Positions 34,642 to 44,614 of a DNA stretch of 64,000 nucleotides are shown here, one piece after another. Numbering within the stretch: the stretch's first letter is position 1; the number at the start of each line of letters is the position of its first letter. The stretch is from assembly GCF_000518605.1 (NCBI RefSeq), contig NZ_KI912460.1, forward strand, positions 296,250 through 360,249, written 5' to 3'. The translations under genes and the position numbers were made by a program. The notes below the pieces were generated by a model. That model saw nothing but the letters and a program-made list of their open reading frames with translations. It made no database searches and had not been told where the DNA came from. Source of the DNA: Shewanella fidelis ATCC BAA-318. Lineage in GTDB: Bacteria > Pseudomonadota > Gammaproteobacteria > Enterobacterales > Shewanellaceae.

Positions 34642-34672
34642 AAAAAGCCGATACATGATGTATCGGCTTTTT
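34642..34672. terminator. Bidirectional terminator between the aminotransferase gene and serC
   Basis: A perfect 14-bp stem AAAAAGCCGATACA/TGTATCGGCTTTTT with a three-base loop ends in T-runs on both strands. Confidence 0.94.
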
Positions 34673-34701
34673 AGTATCAAAACTTTTATCGCTTACTTGA
34701 A

Positions 34702-35793
34702 TTACGCGTTTTTGGCAGCAAAGTCAGTCATAAACTTCACTAAGGCATCAACACCTTCTAATGGCATGGCGTTATAAATACTAGCCCGCATACCGCCAAC
34801 CATACGATGACCTTTCAACGCAACAAGGCCTGCTGCTTGAGCTTCTGCTAAGAACTTACTATCTAGCTCTGAATTTGTTAATTGGAACGTCACGTTCATT
34901 CGACTACGGTTTTGTGGGGCGACTCCACTAACATAAAAGTCTAACTGATCGATACATTGATAAAGACGTTTAGCCTTTTCAATATTTCGTAGTTCCATTT
35001 CTGCCACGCCGCCAACACTTTTCAGCCAGCTAAACACTTCAGCGGCTAAGTACCAGGCGAAAGTCGGTGGTGTGTTATACATTGAGTCGTTTGCAACAGC
35101 TAAACGATAATCCATAATCGAAGATTGAGTTAGACTTGGTAACGCCAACATATCTTCTCGAACAATCACAATACTTAACCCTGACGGACCAATATTTTTT
35201 TGTGCGCCAGCGTAGATCAGGCCAAATTGGCTTACATCAATCTTACGTGACAAAATGTTTGAAGACATGTCGGCAATCACAGGCCAAGGACTATTTAAAC
35301 TTTCAAAAATTTCAATACCATCAACCGTCTCATTTGGACAGTAGTGCACATAGCGATAGTCTTTATCGATTTGAGTCAGATCCGGCACAGAAACTTGACG
35401 CTTGCCAGCAACCGTATCAACAATATTAATACAATCAATATTATCTTTACCCGCTAGCTTCTCAGCTTCTTCAACAGCGGCTTTTGACCAACTACCATCA
35501 ATTAGATACAAAGCCTTACCATTGTCACCGAGGAAGTTATTGACTACCGCAGAGAACTGACCGCGTCCACCGCCGTGCATAAACAACACATGATAATTAT
35601 CGGGGATTTCCATTAGCTCACGCAAGTTGGACTCAGCCTGTTGCGTTAGCGCGATAAACTCCTTACTGCGATGACTTATCTCCATAACGGAAACGCCTTG
35701 GTCATTCCAGTTTAATAATTCTTGCTGAGCCTTTTGCATTACAGCTTGGGGCAACATGGCAGGGCCGGCACAGAAATTAAAAATCGCGCTCAC
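34702..35793 (-). CDS. serC: Phosphoserine aminotransferase
   Basis: SerC makes 3-phosphoserine for serine synthesis and a step of pyridoxal phosphate synthesis. The 363-residue product has the N-terminus FNFCAGPAMLP, the GGGRGQFSAVVNNFL loop, HYCPNETVDGIEI, the PLP-lysine region IYAGAQKNIGPSGLSIVIV and GGMRASIYNAMP near the end. Length matches E. coli SerC (362). Confidence 0.97.
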   Translation of the reverse strand: MSAIFNFCAGPAMLPQAVMQKAQQELLNWNDQGVSVMEISHRSKEFIALTQQAESNLRELMEIPDNYHVLFMHGGGRGQFSAVVNNFLGDNGKALYLIDGSWSKAAVEEAEKLAGKDNIDCINIVDTVAGKRQVSVPDLTQIDKDYRYVHYCPNETVDGIEIFESLNSPWPVIADMSSNILSRKIDVSQFGLIYAGAQKNIGPSGLSIVIVREDMLALPSLTQSSIMDYRLAVANDSMYNTPPTFAWYLAAEVFSWLKSVGGVAEMELRNIEKAKRLYQCIDQLDFYVSGVAPQNRSRMNVTFQLTNSELDSKFLAEAQAAGLVALKGHRMVGGMRASIYNAMPLEGVDALVKFMTDFAAKNA

Positions 35794-36132
35794 ATTCTTG
35801 TCCTTCTATTGTTATTAGTAGAAACGTTTGGTTCTGTTGTTCTTGATAGCAGTATATCCTAACTAGCTGACGGCTAAAATCAAAAAATGGCGCGAATGTT
35901 CTAATACATCGTTTTGGTTAATAACATTTTTTTATTTTTATATTAGTGATTGTTTTTGTTAAAATGTCGACCAATTGCAATAGCATGTTCACTTCTAATC
36001 CAGTGATTTAAATTAAATTGAATTAGCAAAGTCATTATTAAGAATAACTGGACGCATTGATTAGCATCATTAGTGCAAGCTACGCTTAAAATATACTAAA
36101 CAGACCGTTATAACGGCACATTGGATCTGTAC
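35794..36132. promoter_or_regulatory. Divergent region upstream of serC and a serine hydrolase gene
   Basis: AT-rich, no gene. A perfect 12-bp palindrome CCGTTATAACGG (36105-36116) lies 16 bp before the serine hydrolase ATG and just after a TATACT box (36092-36097). It could be an operator over the transcription start. Confidence 0.4.
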
Positions 36133-37284
36133 ATGTTTTTAAAACCTATGCTATTTGTTAGCACACTTTCCCTCGGCGCTGTTCTCCCCTTTCAGCAAGC
36201 TTTTGCCTCCCAATACACCCCTGTTGCCGACAAATTTAAAAGCCAATTTCATCAGCAATTGAAAAAACACAAAGTACCAGGCGGCTCTTTTGTTATCGTT
36301 GATACCGATAAGGTGATTAAACTTAGTAGCTACGGTAAAAGGAAAAAAGGCGGAACTCAAAATGTGAACGCTAATACCGTTTTCCGATTAGCATCGGTAT
36401 CAAAAACCTTTGCAGGTACACTTGCTTCAATGTTGGTTGAAGAAGAAAAACTAGATTGGCAACAACCGATCGTTAATTATCTACCTGAATTTACCTTAGC
36501 CAACAAAGCTCAAGCAGATAGCATCACCCTAGAGCATATTATTGGCCATAGCACAGGATTGATGCCGAATAGCTACGATAATCTCATTAATAGCAATGTC
36601 AAAATGGCTAAGATCATCAATAAATTTGATGAACTAACCCCTATTTGTAAGCCGGGAATTTGTTATGGCTACCAAAACGTTGCCTTTTCGTTTATCGAAA
36701 CAGCCATTGAGAAACAAACCGATCTTAGCTATGAAGAACTGATCCAACAAAGGATATTCTCCCCTCTGAACATGAATTCAGCTTCAATCGGCTTTAGCGC
36801 TTTTGAACAAACACAGAATCGTGCAGAACCTCATATAAAAACCAAACATGGTTTTAAACAAGTAAAAGTTAAACCTAACTATTATCAATTAGCATCTGCT
36901 GCTGGTGTTAATGCGAGTATCAACGACATGTCTAAATGGTTAATAGCAAACTTAGGCCAAAACCCCGAGGTATTGTCAGCGAGCATTATCGAAGATGTAA
37001 CGACTCCAGGTGTAAAAACCACCCGAGAACTTCGCCGTAGAGATTGGCGCCAATATTTAGATAAGGCTCATTATGGTAAAGGATGGCGCGTTTATGAGTT
37101 TAATGGTAGGCCACTAATCTACCATGCTGGCTGGGTTGCAGGTTACGTTGCCGAGATCTCGTATTCACCTGAGCTTAATATTGGTATGGCTATGTTACTC
37201 AATGGCGAATCGAGAGTCATTGCTGAGTTAAGCTCAAACTTTTGGCGCGATACCTTCAAACAGGCTAAACAATTAGGTCATTAA
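36133..37284 (+). CDS. Secreted serine hydrolase of the beta-lactamase (class C/PBP4*) family
   Basis: The 383-residue precursor has a signal peptide (MFLKPMLFVSTLSLGAVLPFQQAFA). The active-site SxxK is ASVSKTFAG, the second motif YQN is in CYGYQNVAF and the third motif takes the form HAGWVAGY. These mark the PF00144 serine hydrolases, which include class C beta-lactamases, D-peptidases and esterases. A true AmpC would have KTG as third motif, so a D-amino peptidase or esterase is likelier than drug resistance. I prefer ATG 36133 to the TTG four codons upstream. A terminator follows. Confidence 0.88.
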   Translation: MFLKPMLFVSTLSLGAVLPFQQAFASQYTPVADKFKSQFHQQLKKHKVPGGSFVIVDTDKVIKLSSYGKRKKGGTQNVNANTVFRLASVSKTFAGTLASMLVEEEKLDWQQPIVNYLPEFTLANKAQADSITLEHIIGHSTGLMPNSYDNLINSNVKMAKIINKFDELTPICKPGICYGYQNVAFSFIETAIEKQTDLSYEELIQQRIFSPLNMNSASIGFSAFEQTQNRAEPHIKTKHGFKQVKVKPNYYQLASAAGVNASINDMSKWLIANLGQNPEVLSASIIEDVTTPGVKTTRELRRRDWRQYLDKAHYGKGWRVYEFNGRPLIYHAGWVAGYVAEISYSPELNIGMAMLLNGESRVIAELSSNFWRDTFKQAKQLGH

Positions 37285-37288
37285 TATT

Positions 37289-37313
37289 CCGCCTTCTCTT
37301 GAAGGCGGCTTTA
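37289..37313 (+). terminator. Intrinsic terminator of the serine hydrolase gene
   Basis: An 8-bp stem CCGCCTTC/GAAGGCGG with a TCTT loop, followed by CTTTAT. Confidence 0.8.
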
Positions 37314-37370
37314 TAATCCCAGCACCATGTTTAGCTTAAGCTTCTCTACTGAAGCCCATAGCTTAGGACT

Positions 37371-37398
37371 AAAAAAAGGATGCCATTGGCATCCTTTC
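37371..37398 (-). terminator. Intrinsic terminator of gyrA
   Basis: A 10-bp stem AAAGGATGCC/GGCATCCTTT with a three-base loop; on the minus strand seven T residues follow. Confidence 0.92.
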
Positions 37399-37424
37399 TT
37401 TTCTAACGACTAATCTCGCATAGA

Positions 37425-40124
37425 TTAATCTTCAGTTTTTGGCGTTTCAGTTTCGCTTTCAGTTGCTACTGACGCTTCAGACTCTGCTGTTGCCTCTGTA
37501 ATAACTGGATTGCCTTCTGCGTCTAACTCGACTTCAGGCTCCTGAATTTCGTCAATACGTTGTAAGCCAACAACCTTTTCATCTGCTGCGGTGCGGATAA
37601 TCGTTACACCTTGAGTGTTACGACCAATAGTTGATACACCTTCTGCAGGGGTACGAACTAAGGTGCCTTTGTTACTGATCAGCATGATTTCATCATTAGC
37701 GCCAACTTGAACCGCGCCAACAACGGCACCGTTACGCTCGCTCACTTTAATTGAAACTACACCTTTAGTACCACGGCTCTTAGCTGGGTATTCACTTAGC
37801 TCTGTGCGCTTACCGTAACCATTTTCAGTCACAGTTAAGATTGCACCGTCACCTTTAGGAACGATTAACGATACAACCGTTTGTCCTTCTTCAAGTTTGA
37901 TACCACGTACACCAGTTGCGGTACGGCCCATAGCACGCAGTGCAATAACTTCTTCACCTGTTTCTGGGTCAATCTTCACTTCACCGGTTTCAGAGCTACG
38001 TGCTTTCTCGTTAAAGCGAACCACTTTACCTTCGTTAGAGAACAGCATGATATCGTCACTACCATCGGTGATATCAACACCAATTAGCTGATCACCATCT
38101 TTCAAGTTAACCGCAATAATACCGTTTGCACGTGGGTTACTGTAAGCGGTTAGTGCTGTTTTCTTAACCGTACCGTGTGATGTAGCCATGATAATATACT
38201 TATCTTCAGCATATTCACGTACAGGTAGGATTGCAGTGATCCGCTCACCTTCAGCAAGTGGTAACAAGTTAACAATTGGACGACCACGAGATGTGCGGCT
38301 AGCCAATGGTAACTGGTAAACTTTAAGCCAGTACATCTTACCAAAGTCAGAGAAACACAAGATGGTGTCATGGGTATTCGCAACGAGTAGTTTTTCGACG
38401 AAGTCTTCATCTTTAACTTTAGTCGCAGCTTTACCTTTACCACCACGGCGCTGTGCTTGGTAATCAGAAAGTGCTTGATACTTAGCGTAACCAAGGTGAG
38501 ACAATGTCACCACTACGTCTTCTTCGTTGATAAGATCTTCTAAGCTCATATCAACTTCGTTAGCGTTAATGACAGTACGACGCTCATCACCGTAATTTGC
38601 TAATACTTCTTCAAGCTCTTCCTTAATCACTTCCATCAAACGTTGTGGGCTTGAAAGGATATGTAATAGCTCTGCGATAATCTCTAACAGCTCTTCGTAT
38701 TCAGCGATGATCTTATCGTGCTCTAAACCGGTTAAGCGGTGTAGACGAAGTTCAAGGATCGCTTGAGCTTGTTGCTCAGTTAAGAAGTACTGGCCATCAC
38801 GAATACCGTATTCTGGCTCTAACCATTCAGGACGTGCTGCGTCATCACCTGCTTTTTCAAGCATGCCTTTAACATGGCCAAGCTCCCAACCTTGTGCAAC
38901 AAGCTTAACTTTTGCTTCAGCTGGAGTTGGTGATGCTTTAATCAATGCAATAATTGGATCGATATTAGCAAGTGCTACCGCTAATGCTTCAAGAATATGA
39001 GCACGTTCACGCGCTTTACGCAGTTCAAATACTGTACGGCGAGTAACAACTTCACGACGGTGAAGAATAAAGCACTCTAGCATCTCTTTTAGGTTAAACA
39101 GTTTTGGTTGACCGTTAGTCAACGCAACCATGTTAATACCAAAAGAACATTGCATTTGTGTTTGTGCATATAAGTTGTTTAGTACAACTTCACCCACTTC
39201 GCCGCGCTTGATCTCAACAACAATACGCATACCGTCTTTATCAGACTCGTCGCGTAGGCCACTGATCCCTTCAATCTTTTTATCTTTAACAAGCTCAGCG
39301 ATCTTTTCAATCAAACGCGCCTTGTTAACTTGATATGGAATTTCATGAACGATAATACGCTCACGACCATTATCTTCTTCAATTTCTGCACGAGCACGCA
39401 TAACAGCACGACCGCGGCCAGTCTTGTATGCGTCAATAATGCCCTTACGGCCATTGATAATTGCAGCTGTTGGGAAGTCAGGGCCTGGAATGTGTTCCAT
39501 TAGCTGTTCAATTGACAGCGCAGGTTCTTCAATCAAGGCTAAACAACCCGCGATAACTTCACTTAAGTTGTGTGGCGGAATGTTTGTCGCCATACCAACC
39601 GCAATACCAGACGAACCATTCACTAATAGTGCTGGGATACGTGTAGGTAATACTGCAGGAATAAACTCAGTACCGTCATAGTTAGGTACGAAATCAACTG
39701 TCTCTTTATCTAAGTCAGCTAATAATTGATGCGCCACCTTATCCATACGGATTTCGGTATAACGCATTGCCGCTGCCGCATCACCGTCAACAGAACCGAA
39801 GTTACCTTGACCATCGATGAGTGGGTAGCGCATAGAGAATGGCTGAGCCAAACGAACAATTGTGTCATATACAGCGGTATCACCATGAGGGTGATATTTA
39901 CCGATTACGTCACCAACAACACGAGCCGACTTTTTATAAGGCTTGTTCCAGTCGTTTTTCAATTCGCTCATCGCGAATAGTACGCGGCGGTGAACCGGCT
40001 TTAGACCGTCACGAACGTCCGGTAGTGCACGGCCAACGATTACGCTCATTGCGTAATCTAAATATGAATTTTTTAATTCGTCTTCAATATTAATTGGTGT
40101 TATAGATGAAGCCAGATCAGTCAT
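37425..40124 (-). CDS. gyrA: DNA gyrase subunit A
   Basis: GyrA is the breakage-reunion subunit of the enzyme that introduces negative supercoils. The 899-residue product has the active-site Tyr122 (AAAAMRYTEIRM), quinolone-region residues Thr83 and Asp87 (HPHGDTAVYDT), and a six-bladed C-terminal domain beginning with the GyrA box QRRGGKG, which is needed for supercoiling. The tail after residue 865 is acidic and low in complexity. Thr83, where E. coli has Ser, is also wild type in Pseudomonas, so it is not evidence of resistance. It is divergent from ubiG, as in E. coli. Confidence 0.98.
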   Translation of the reverse strand: MTDLASSITPINIEDELKNSYLDYAMSVIVGRALPDVRDGLKPVHRRVLFAMSELKNDWNKPYKKSARVVGDVIGKYHPHGDTAVYDTIVRLAQPFSMRYPLIDGQGNFGSVDGDAAAAMRYTEIRMDKVAHQLLADLDKETVDFVPNYDGTEFIPAVLPTRIPALLVNGSSGIAVGMATNIPPHNLSEVIAGCLALIEEPALSIEQLMEHIPGPDFPTAAIINGRKGIIDAYKTGRGRAVMRARAEIEEDNGRERIIVHEIPYQVNKARLIEKIAELVKDKKIEGISGLRDESDKDGMRIVVEIKRGEVGEVVLNNLYAQTQMQCSFGINMVALTNGQPKLFNLKEMLECFILHRREVVTRRTVFELRKARERAHILEALAVALANIDPIIALIKASPTPAEAKVKLVAQGWELGHVKGMLEKAGDDAARPEWLEPEYGIRDGQYFLTEQQAQAILELRLHRLTGLEHDKIIAEYEELLEIIAELLHILSSPQRLMEVIKEELEEVLANYGDERRTVINANEVDMSLEDLINEEDVVVTLSHLGYAKYQALSDYQAQRRGGKGKAATKVKDEDFVEKLLVANTHDTILCFSDFGKMYWLKVYQLPLASRTSRGRPIVNLLPLAEGERITAILPVREYAEDKYIIMATSHGTVKKTALTAYSNPRANGIIAVNLKDGDQLIGVDITDGSDDIMLFSNEGKVVRFNEKARSSETGEVKIDPETGEEVIALRAMGRTATGVRGIKLEEGQTVVSLIVPKGDGAILTVTENGYGKRTELSEYPAKSRGTKGVVSIKVSERNGAVVGAVQVGANDEIMLISNKGTLVRTPAEGVSTIGRNTQGVTIIRTAADEKVVGLQRIDEIQEPEVELDAEGNPVITEATAESEASVATESETETPKTED

Positions 40125-40415
40125 AAACTGCTCGATCCCCTGAAATTTAGCGCGCTATCCCTATTTCCTAGAATAACGAAGCTTGAAAACGTGATTTGGC
40201 ATTCTAACACAGTTATTTGATGGCGCTAGACCCAAATATCGATTCATTTTAAATAAGCTTAAAAAGGCAATACTCTTGATTAAAATCAAGGCATAGGCGC
40301 ATTAATTGTTCACTTTGTTCAATAAGTAACAAACGGCTACATAACTGCTTTGTTTCTTACTACTAATCATTATAATGTTGGCAAAAGACGGATTTGTCGC
40401 TCAGAGGTAATTTAC

Positions 40416-41126
40416 GTGCAAACACAGAATAATGTTGATCCACAAGAGATCGCAAAGTTTGAGAAAATGGCCGCTACATGGTGGGACCCTAATGGCGAGT
40501 TTAAGCCGCTACATAACTTAAATCCGCTACGCCTGAACTATATTGACCAGACCGCTGGTGGAATTTTCGCTAAGAAGGTACTCGATGTCGGCTGTGGTGG
40601 CGGGATCTTGTCAGAAAGTATGGCAAAAATTGGTGCAGAGGTTACCGGTTTAGATATGGGTGACGAACCACTCGATGTTGCAAGGTTGCATGCTTTAGAA
40701 GCCGGCGTAAATATTAACTATGTTAAGAATACGGCTGAAGCACATCGAGATGAGCACCGTGGTCAATATGACGTCGTAACTTGCATGGAAATGCTTGAAC
40801 ACGTACCCGATCCAAGCTCTGTTATCCAAGCCTGTGCTGATATGGTTAAGCCAGGTGGTTATGTTTTCTTTTCTACCATTAACCGCAATATCCGTGCTTA
40901 CATAGAAACGATCCTTGGCGCCGAGTACTTATTAAAGATGCTACCTGTTGGCACTCACGATCATAATAAGTTTATTCGTCCATCTGAGTTAATTGGTTTG
41001 GCTGAACAGTCTGAGCTAATTTGTAAGGATGCGGTTGGTATTACTTATAATCCAATTACAGATATCTTTAGATATACCAAGAGCCTTGAAGTTAACTACA
41101 TGATAGCTACGGTTAAACATGACTGA
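40416..41126 (+). CDS. ubiG: Ubiquinone biosynthesis O-methyltransferase
   Basis: UbiG methylates two hydroxyls during ubiquinone synthesis. The SAM motif is VLDVGCGGGILSESMA, followed by VTCMEMLEHVPDP, and the N-terminus EIAKFEKMAATWWDPNGEFKPLH is diagnostic for UbiG. I set the start at GTG 40416 (AGAGG eight bases upstream), giving 236 residues; the frame extends 22 codons further upstream without homology. It overlaps the following phosphatase gene by 8 bp. Confidence 0.96.
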   Translation: MQTQNNVDPQEIAKFEKMAATWWDPNGEFKPLHNLNPLRLNYIDQTAGGIFAKKVLDVGCGGGILSESMAKIGAEVTGLDMGDEPLDVARLHALEAGVNINYVKNTAEAHRDEHRGQYDVVTCMEMLEHVPDPSSVIQACADMVKPGGYVFFSTINRNIRAYIETILGAEYLLKMLPVGTHDHNKFIRPSELIGLAEQSELICKDAVGITYNPITDIFRYTKSLEVNYMIATVKHD

Positions 41127-41787
41127 GGTTAATGTTAGCCAAGTCAAAGGTGTGCTGTTTGATTTAGACGGCACCCTTGCTGACACCGCACCAGACATGA
41201 TTGCAGCGCTTAATATGGCGTTACAAGCAAACGGTTATAATCAAGTGGGCTTTGATGCACTGCGAGCCAGTGCTTCTCATGGCAGCGTTGCCATGATAAA
41301 AACCGCCCTGCCCGATATTACTGATGAGTTAGTTCCTGTATTACAGCAATCATTGTTTGATCATTATCAGCAAATAAATGGTGATAATTGCCAATTATTT
41401 TCAGGCTTAGATCTACTGCTAGCTAGATTAACTGAACTTAAGATCCCTTACGGTATCGTCAGCAATAAACCCGCTCGATTTACTAGACCCCTACTGAATC
41501 GATTAGGCTTAACTGCCAATATGCCTACGATTGTAAGTGGTGACACCACTCGCCATTCAAAACCACATACCGCACCTATGTTATTAGGTGCACAGCAACT
41601 AAACGTAGCGCCGCAGCACATCTTGTACTTAGGTGACGCCGAGCGAGACATGGTCGCCGCTAAAGCATCAGGTATGATTTCAGGCTTAGCACAATGGGGT
41701 TATATCAGTTCCAGTGACATGATAGACAAATGGCCTGCTGATATTCGATTTAAGACTGGCGAGTGTTTAAACAACTTTTTCAATTAA
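41119..41787 (+). CDS. HAD phosphatase, phosphoglycolate phosphatase or MupP
   Basis: The 222-residue protein has the HAD motifs FDLDGTLADTAPD, SNKPARFT and LYLGDAERDMVAAKASG. It fits the Gph family, which removes 2-phosphoglycolate. The adjacent, overlapping ubiG is also the neighbour of mupP in Pseudomonas, where the enzyme dephosphorylates N-acetylmuramic acid 6-phosphate in cell-wall recycling. Sequence reading alone does not decide. A strong terminator follows at 41873. Confidence 0.88.
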   Translation: MTEVNVSQVKGVLFDLDGTLADTAPDMIAALNMALQANGYNQVGFDALRASASHGSVAMIKTALPDITDELVPVLQQSLFDHYQQINGDNCQLFSGLDLLLARLTELKIPYGIVSNKPARFTRPLLNRLGLTANMPTIVSGDTTRHSKPHTAPMLLGAQQLNVAPQHILYLGDAERDMVAAKASGMISGLAQWGYISSSDMIDKWPADIRFKTGECLNNFFN

Positions 41788-42253
41788 ACTTTTTTGATTG
41801 AGAACCGCTTAAATAAGCTTTGACTAGCAGTAGTCATTAGCTGTTTTTTTATCATACAAAAGCACTAGAAATGATCGTTTGCGATCGCTCAACTAAACTG
41901 CGATCTAAACGATCTTTTTATTTGCTCAAATATTCCTCGCTATTGAGGAATTCAATGCAAAACAAGCTTTAACGGTTAGTCGTTACTAACAGCTTCGATT
42001 ATCCTCAAGATATCCACAACTTGTCCCCTAAATTCATACTTGCAAAAAACTGATAACCTCACTATCTTGTAGCTATTAAATCTAAAAACACCATATATTG
42101 TGTGTGAGAGACTTAAGCAGGCACTATTTAGTCGTTTGTGTCAACAAAAAGGAACTCTCCGTTTTTACGGTTAAAACTGTTTGTTTACAGGGAAACGTAC
42201 GGTGAACCTGAACAGGTCACTTTCATAAATATAAAAACCAAGGTCTATCTTTA
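41788..42253. promoter_or_regulatory. nrdA promoter region with paired NrdR boxes
   Basis: ACACCATATATTGTGT (42088-42103) is a near-perfect NrdR box. A weaker box CCTCACTATCTTGTAG (42057-42072) lies exactly 31 bp upstream, the helical spacing typical of NrdR box pairs. A 150-bp leader then precedes nrdA. The terminator of the upstream genes is at 41873-41919. No small gene is seen. Confidence 0.8.
41873..41919 (+). terminator. Strong intrinsic terminator after the ubiG-phosphatase pair
   Basis: GATCGTTTGCGATCGC pairs with GCGATCTAAACGATC with one bulge, over an 11-base loop, followed by TTTTT. Confidence 0.85.
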
Positions 42254-44542
42254 ATGAATAGCAATATGACAGTCACAAAACGTAGTGGCGAACGTGAGAC
42301 GATCGATCTCGACAAAATCCATCGCGTTATTGAATGGGCAGCAAAGGGGCTAAATAATGTCTCTGTTTCTGAGGTTGAACTACGTTCTCACCTACAATTT
42401 TTCGATGGCATTGCCACCGAAGCTATTCATGAGACTATCATTAAAGCTGCAGCTGACTTAATCTCACCTGAATCTCCAGATTACCAGTTCTTGTCTGCAC
42501 GCCTTGCTGTGTTCCATTTGCGAAAAAAAGCGTTCGGCCAATTTGAACCTCCTAAGCTATACGATCATGTAGTGAAACTGGTTGAATTAGGTAAATATGA
42601 TCAGCATATTCTTGAAGATTACAGCAAAGAAGAGCTCCATATACTAGACAGCTATATCGACCATTGGCGCGACATGAACTTCTCATATGCTGCCGTTAAG
42701 CAATTAGAAGGTAAGTATTTAGTTCAAAACCGTGTTAGCCATGAGATCTATGAAAGCGCACAGTTCCTATATATTCTGGTTGCTGCTTGCTTATTTGCTA
42801 AGTATCCGAAAGATACTCGTCTGCAATACGTTAAAGATTTCTATGATGCGACATCGACCTTTAAGATCTCGCTACCAACACCAATTATGGCCGGCGTACG
42901 TACACCTACGCGTCAGTTCAGCTCGTGCGTATTAATTGAATGTGGCGATAGCCTTGATTCAATTAACGCGACTTCATCATCAATCGTTAAGTATGTGTCG
43001 CAACGTGCAGGTATCGGTGTTAATGCTGGTCGTATTCGCGCGCTAGGTAGCCCTATCCGTGGCGGTGAAGCTTTCCATACTGGTTGCTTACCATTTTATA
43101 AGTACTTCCAAACAGCAGTTAAATCTTGCTCACAAGGTGGTGTACGCGGTGGTGCAGCAACCCTATTTTACCCAATGTGGCACTTAGAAGTTGAATCACT
43201 GTTAGTACTTAAAAATAACCGTGGTGTTGAAGATAACCGTATTCGTCACTTAGATTACGGCGTGCAAATCAACAAGGTTATGTACCAACGCCTAGTACAA
43301 GGCGGTATGATCAGCTTGTTCAGTCCATCTGACGTGCCAGGTATGTACGATGCGTTCTTCGAAGATCAAGAGGAATTCGAGCGTTTATATCTAAAATACG
43401 AAGCTGATCCAAGCATCCGTAAGAAACAGATCAAGGCTGTTGAATTATTCTCGCTAATGATGCAAGAGCGTGCTTCAACCGGTCGTATTTACATCCAAAA
43501 CGTGGACCACTGTAATACCCATAGCCCGTTTGATTCAAAAGTTGCGCCAGTTCGCCAATCTAACTTGTGTTTAGAAATCGCCTTGCCAACTAAGCCATTG
43601 AACAACATTAACGATCCGGATGGTGAAATCGCACTTTGTACGCTATCAGCACTTAACTTAGGTGCGATTAAAAAGCTAGAAGAGCTGGAACCATTAGCAG
43701 ATTTGGCAGTACGTGCACTTGATAACCTACTTGATTATCAAGACTACCCTATCATCTCAGCTAAGAAAGCTTCGATGAATCGCCGTACACTAGGTATCGG
43801 TGTAATTAACTTTGCCAACTATTTAGCCAAAGAAGGCGTACGTTATTCAGATGGTTCAGCAAACGCAATTACCCATAAGACATTTGAAGCGATTCAATAT
43901 TACCTATTGAAAGCGTCAATGAAGCTAGCTCAAGAGCAAGGTGCTTGTCCTGCTTTCCATGAAACGACTTACGCTAAAGGTATTTTACCTATTGATACTT
44001 ATAAGCGTGATTTGGATAAGATTTGTGATGAGCCGTTACACCTTGATTGGGAAACCTTACGTGAAGAGATCAAAACTCATGGTCTACGTAACTCTACTCT
44101 GTCTGCATTGATGCCGTCTGAGACCTCATCACAGATCTCAAACGCAACCAACGGTATTGAACCACCACGTGGTTTAATCAGTGTTAAAGCAAGTAAAGAC
44201 GGTCAGCTAAAGCAAGTTGTACCTGATTTTGAGAAATACCAATATAGCTATGAATTATTATGGCAAATGCCAAATAACGAAGGCTACTTACAGTTAGTAG
44301 GATTAATGCAGAAGTTCGTAGATCAATCTATTTCTGCAAATACTAACTACGACCCAACTCGATTTGAGGGTGGTCGTGTACCAATGAAGGTGCTATTGAA
44401 AGACTTATTAACCGCTTACAAATATGGTGTGAAGACACTTTACTATCACAATACTCGTGATGGCGCGTCAGATAGTCACGATGACATCACTGCCATTGAG
44501 AAAGAAGATGACAGTTGCGCTGGCGGCGCGTGTAAGATCTAA
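42254..44542 (+). CDS. nrdA: Ribonucleoside-diphosphate reductase class Ia, alpha subunit
   Basis: NrdA holds the catalytic and allosteric sites of aerobic ribonucleotide reductase. The 762 residues contain the N-terminal ATP-cone (TVTKRSGERETIDLDKIHRVIEWA), the active-site cysteines in FSSCVLIECGDS and in SNLCLEIALPT, the PSETSSQISNATNGIEPPRG loop, and the C-terminal redox pair reading CAGGAC. Length equals E. coli NrdA (761). Upstream NrdR boxes imply repression by NrdR when dATP is high. nrdB follows after 72 bp. Confidence 0.98.
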   Translation: MNSNMTVTKRSGERETIDLDKIHRVIEWAAKGLNNVSVSEVELRSHLQFFDGIATEAIHETIIKAAADLISPESPDYQFLSARLAVFHLRKKAFGQFEPPKLYDHVVKLVELGKYDQHILEDYSKEELHILDSYIDHWRDMNFSYAAVKQLEGKYLVQNRVSHEIYESAQFLYILVAACLFAKYPKDTRLQYVKDFYDATSTFKISLPTPIMAGVRTPTRQFSSCVLIECGDSLDSINATSSSIVKYVSQRAGIGVNAGRIRALGSPIRGGEAFHTGCLPFYKYFQTAVKSCSQGGVRGGAATLFYPMWHLEVESLLVLKNNRGVEDNRIRHLDYGVQINKVMYQRLVQGGMISLFSPSDVPGMYDAFFEDQEEFERLYLKYEADPSIRKKQIKAVELFSLMMQERASTGRIYIQNVDHCNTHSPFDSKVAPVRQSNLCLEIALPTKPLNNINDPDGEIALCTLSALNLGAIKKLEELEPLADLAVRALDNLLDYQDYPIISAKKASMNRRTLGIGVINFANYLAKEGVRYSDGSANAITHKTFEAIQYYLLKASMKLAQEQGACPAFHETTYAKGILPIDTYKRDLDKICDEPLHLDWETLREEIKTHGLRNSTLSALMPSETSSQISNATNGIEPPRGLISVKASKDGQLKQVVPDFEKYQYSYELLWQMPNNEGYLQLVGLMQKFVDQSISANTNYDPTRFEGGRVPMKVLLKDLLTAYKYGVKTLYYHNTRDGASDSHDDITAIEKEDDSCAGGACKI

Positions 44543-44580
44543 CTTAAGATTTTAATCATTAGTATTAAACGTTAATTTAA

Positions 44581-44595
44581 GGGGGCCTCGCCCCC
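44581..44595 (+). other. GC-rich hairpin between nrdA and nrdB
   Basis: GGGGGC-CTC-GCCCCC forms a compact stem-loop 20 bp before nrdB. No T-run; probably differential mRNA stability rather than termination. Confidence 0.6.
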
Positions 44596-44614
44596 ATTAT
44601 CGGAAGATAGAAAA

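Noticed and set aside
36133..37284. AmpC-type beta-lactamase
   Set aside because: The third motif is HAG rather than KTG, so antibiotic resistance cannot be claimed.
37881..38091. Two overlapping antisense frames within gyrA
   Set aside because: Mutually overlapping and opposite to an essential conserved gene.
37425..40124. Quinolone-resistance mutation at GyrA position 83
   Set aside because: Thr83 is wild type in several gammaproteobacteria; no susceptible close reference is available here.
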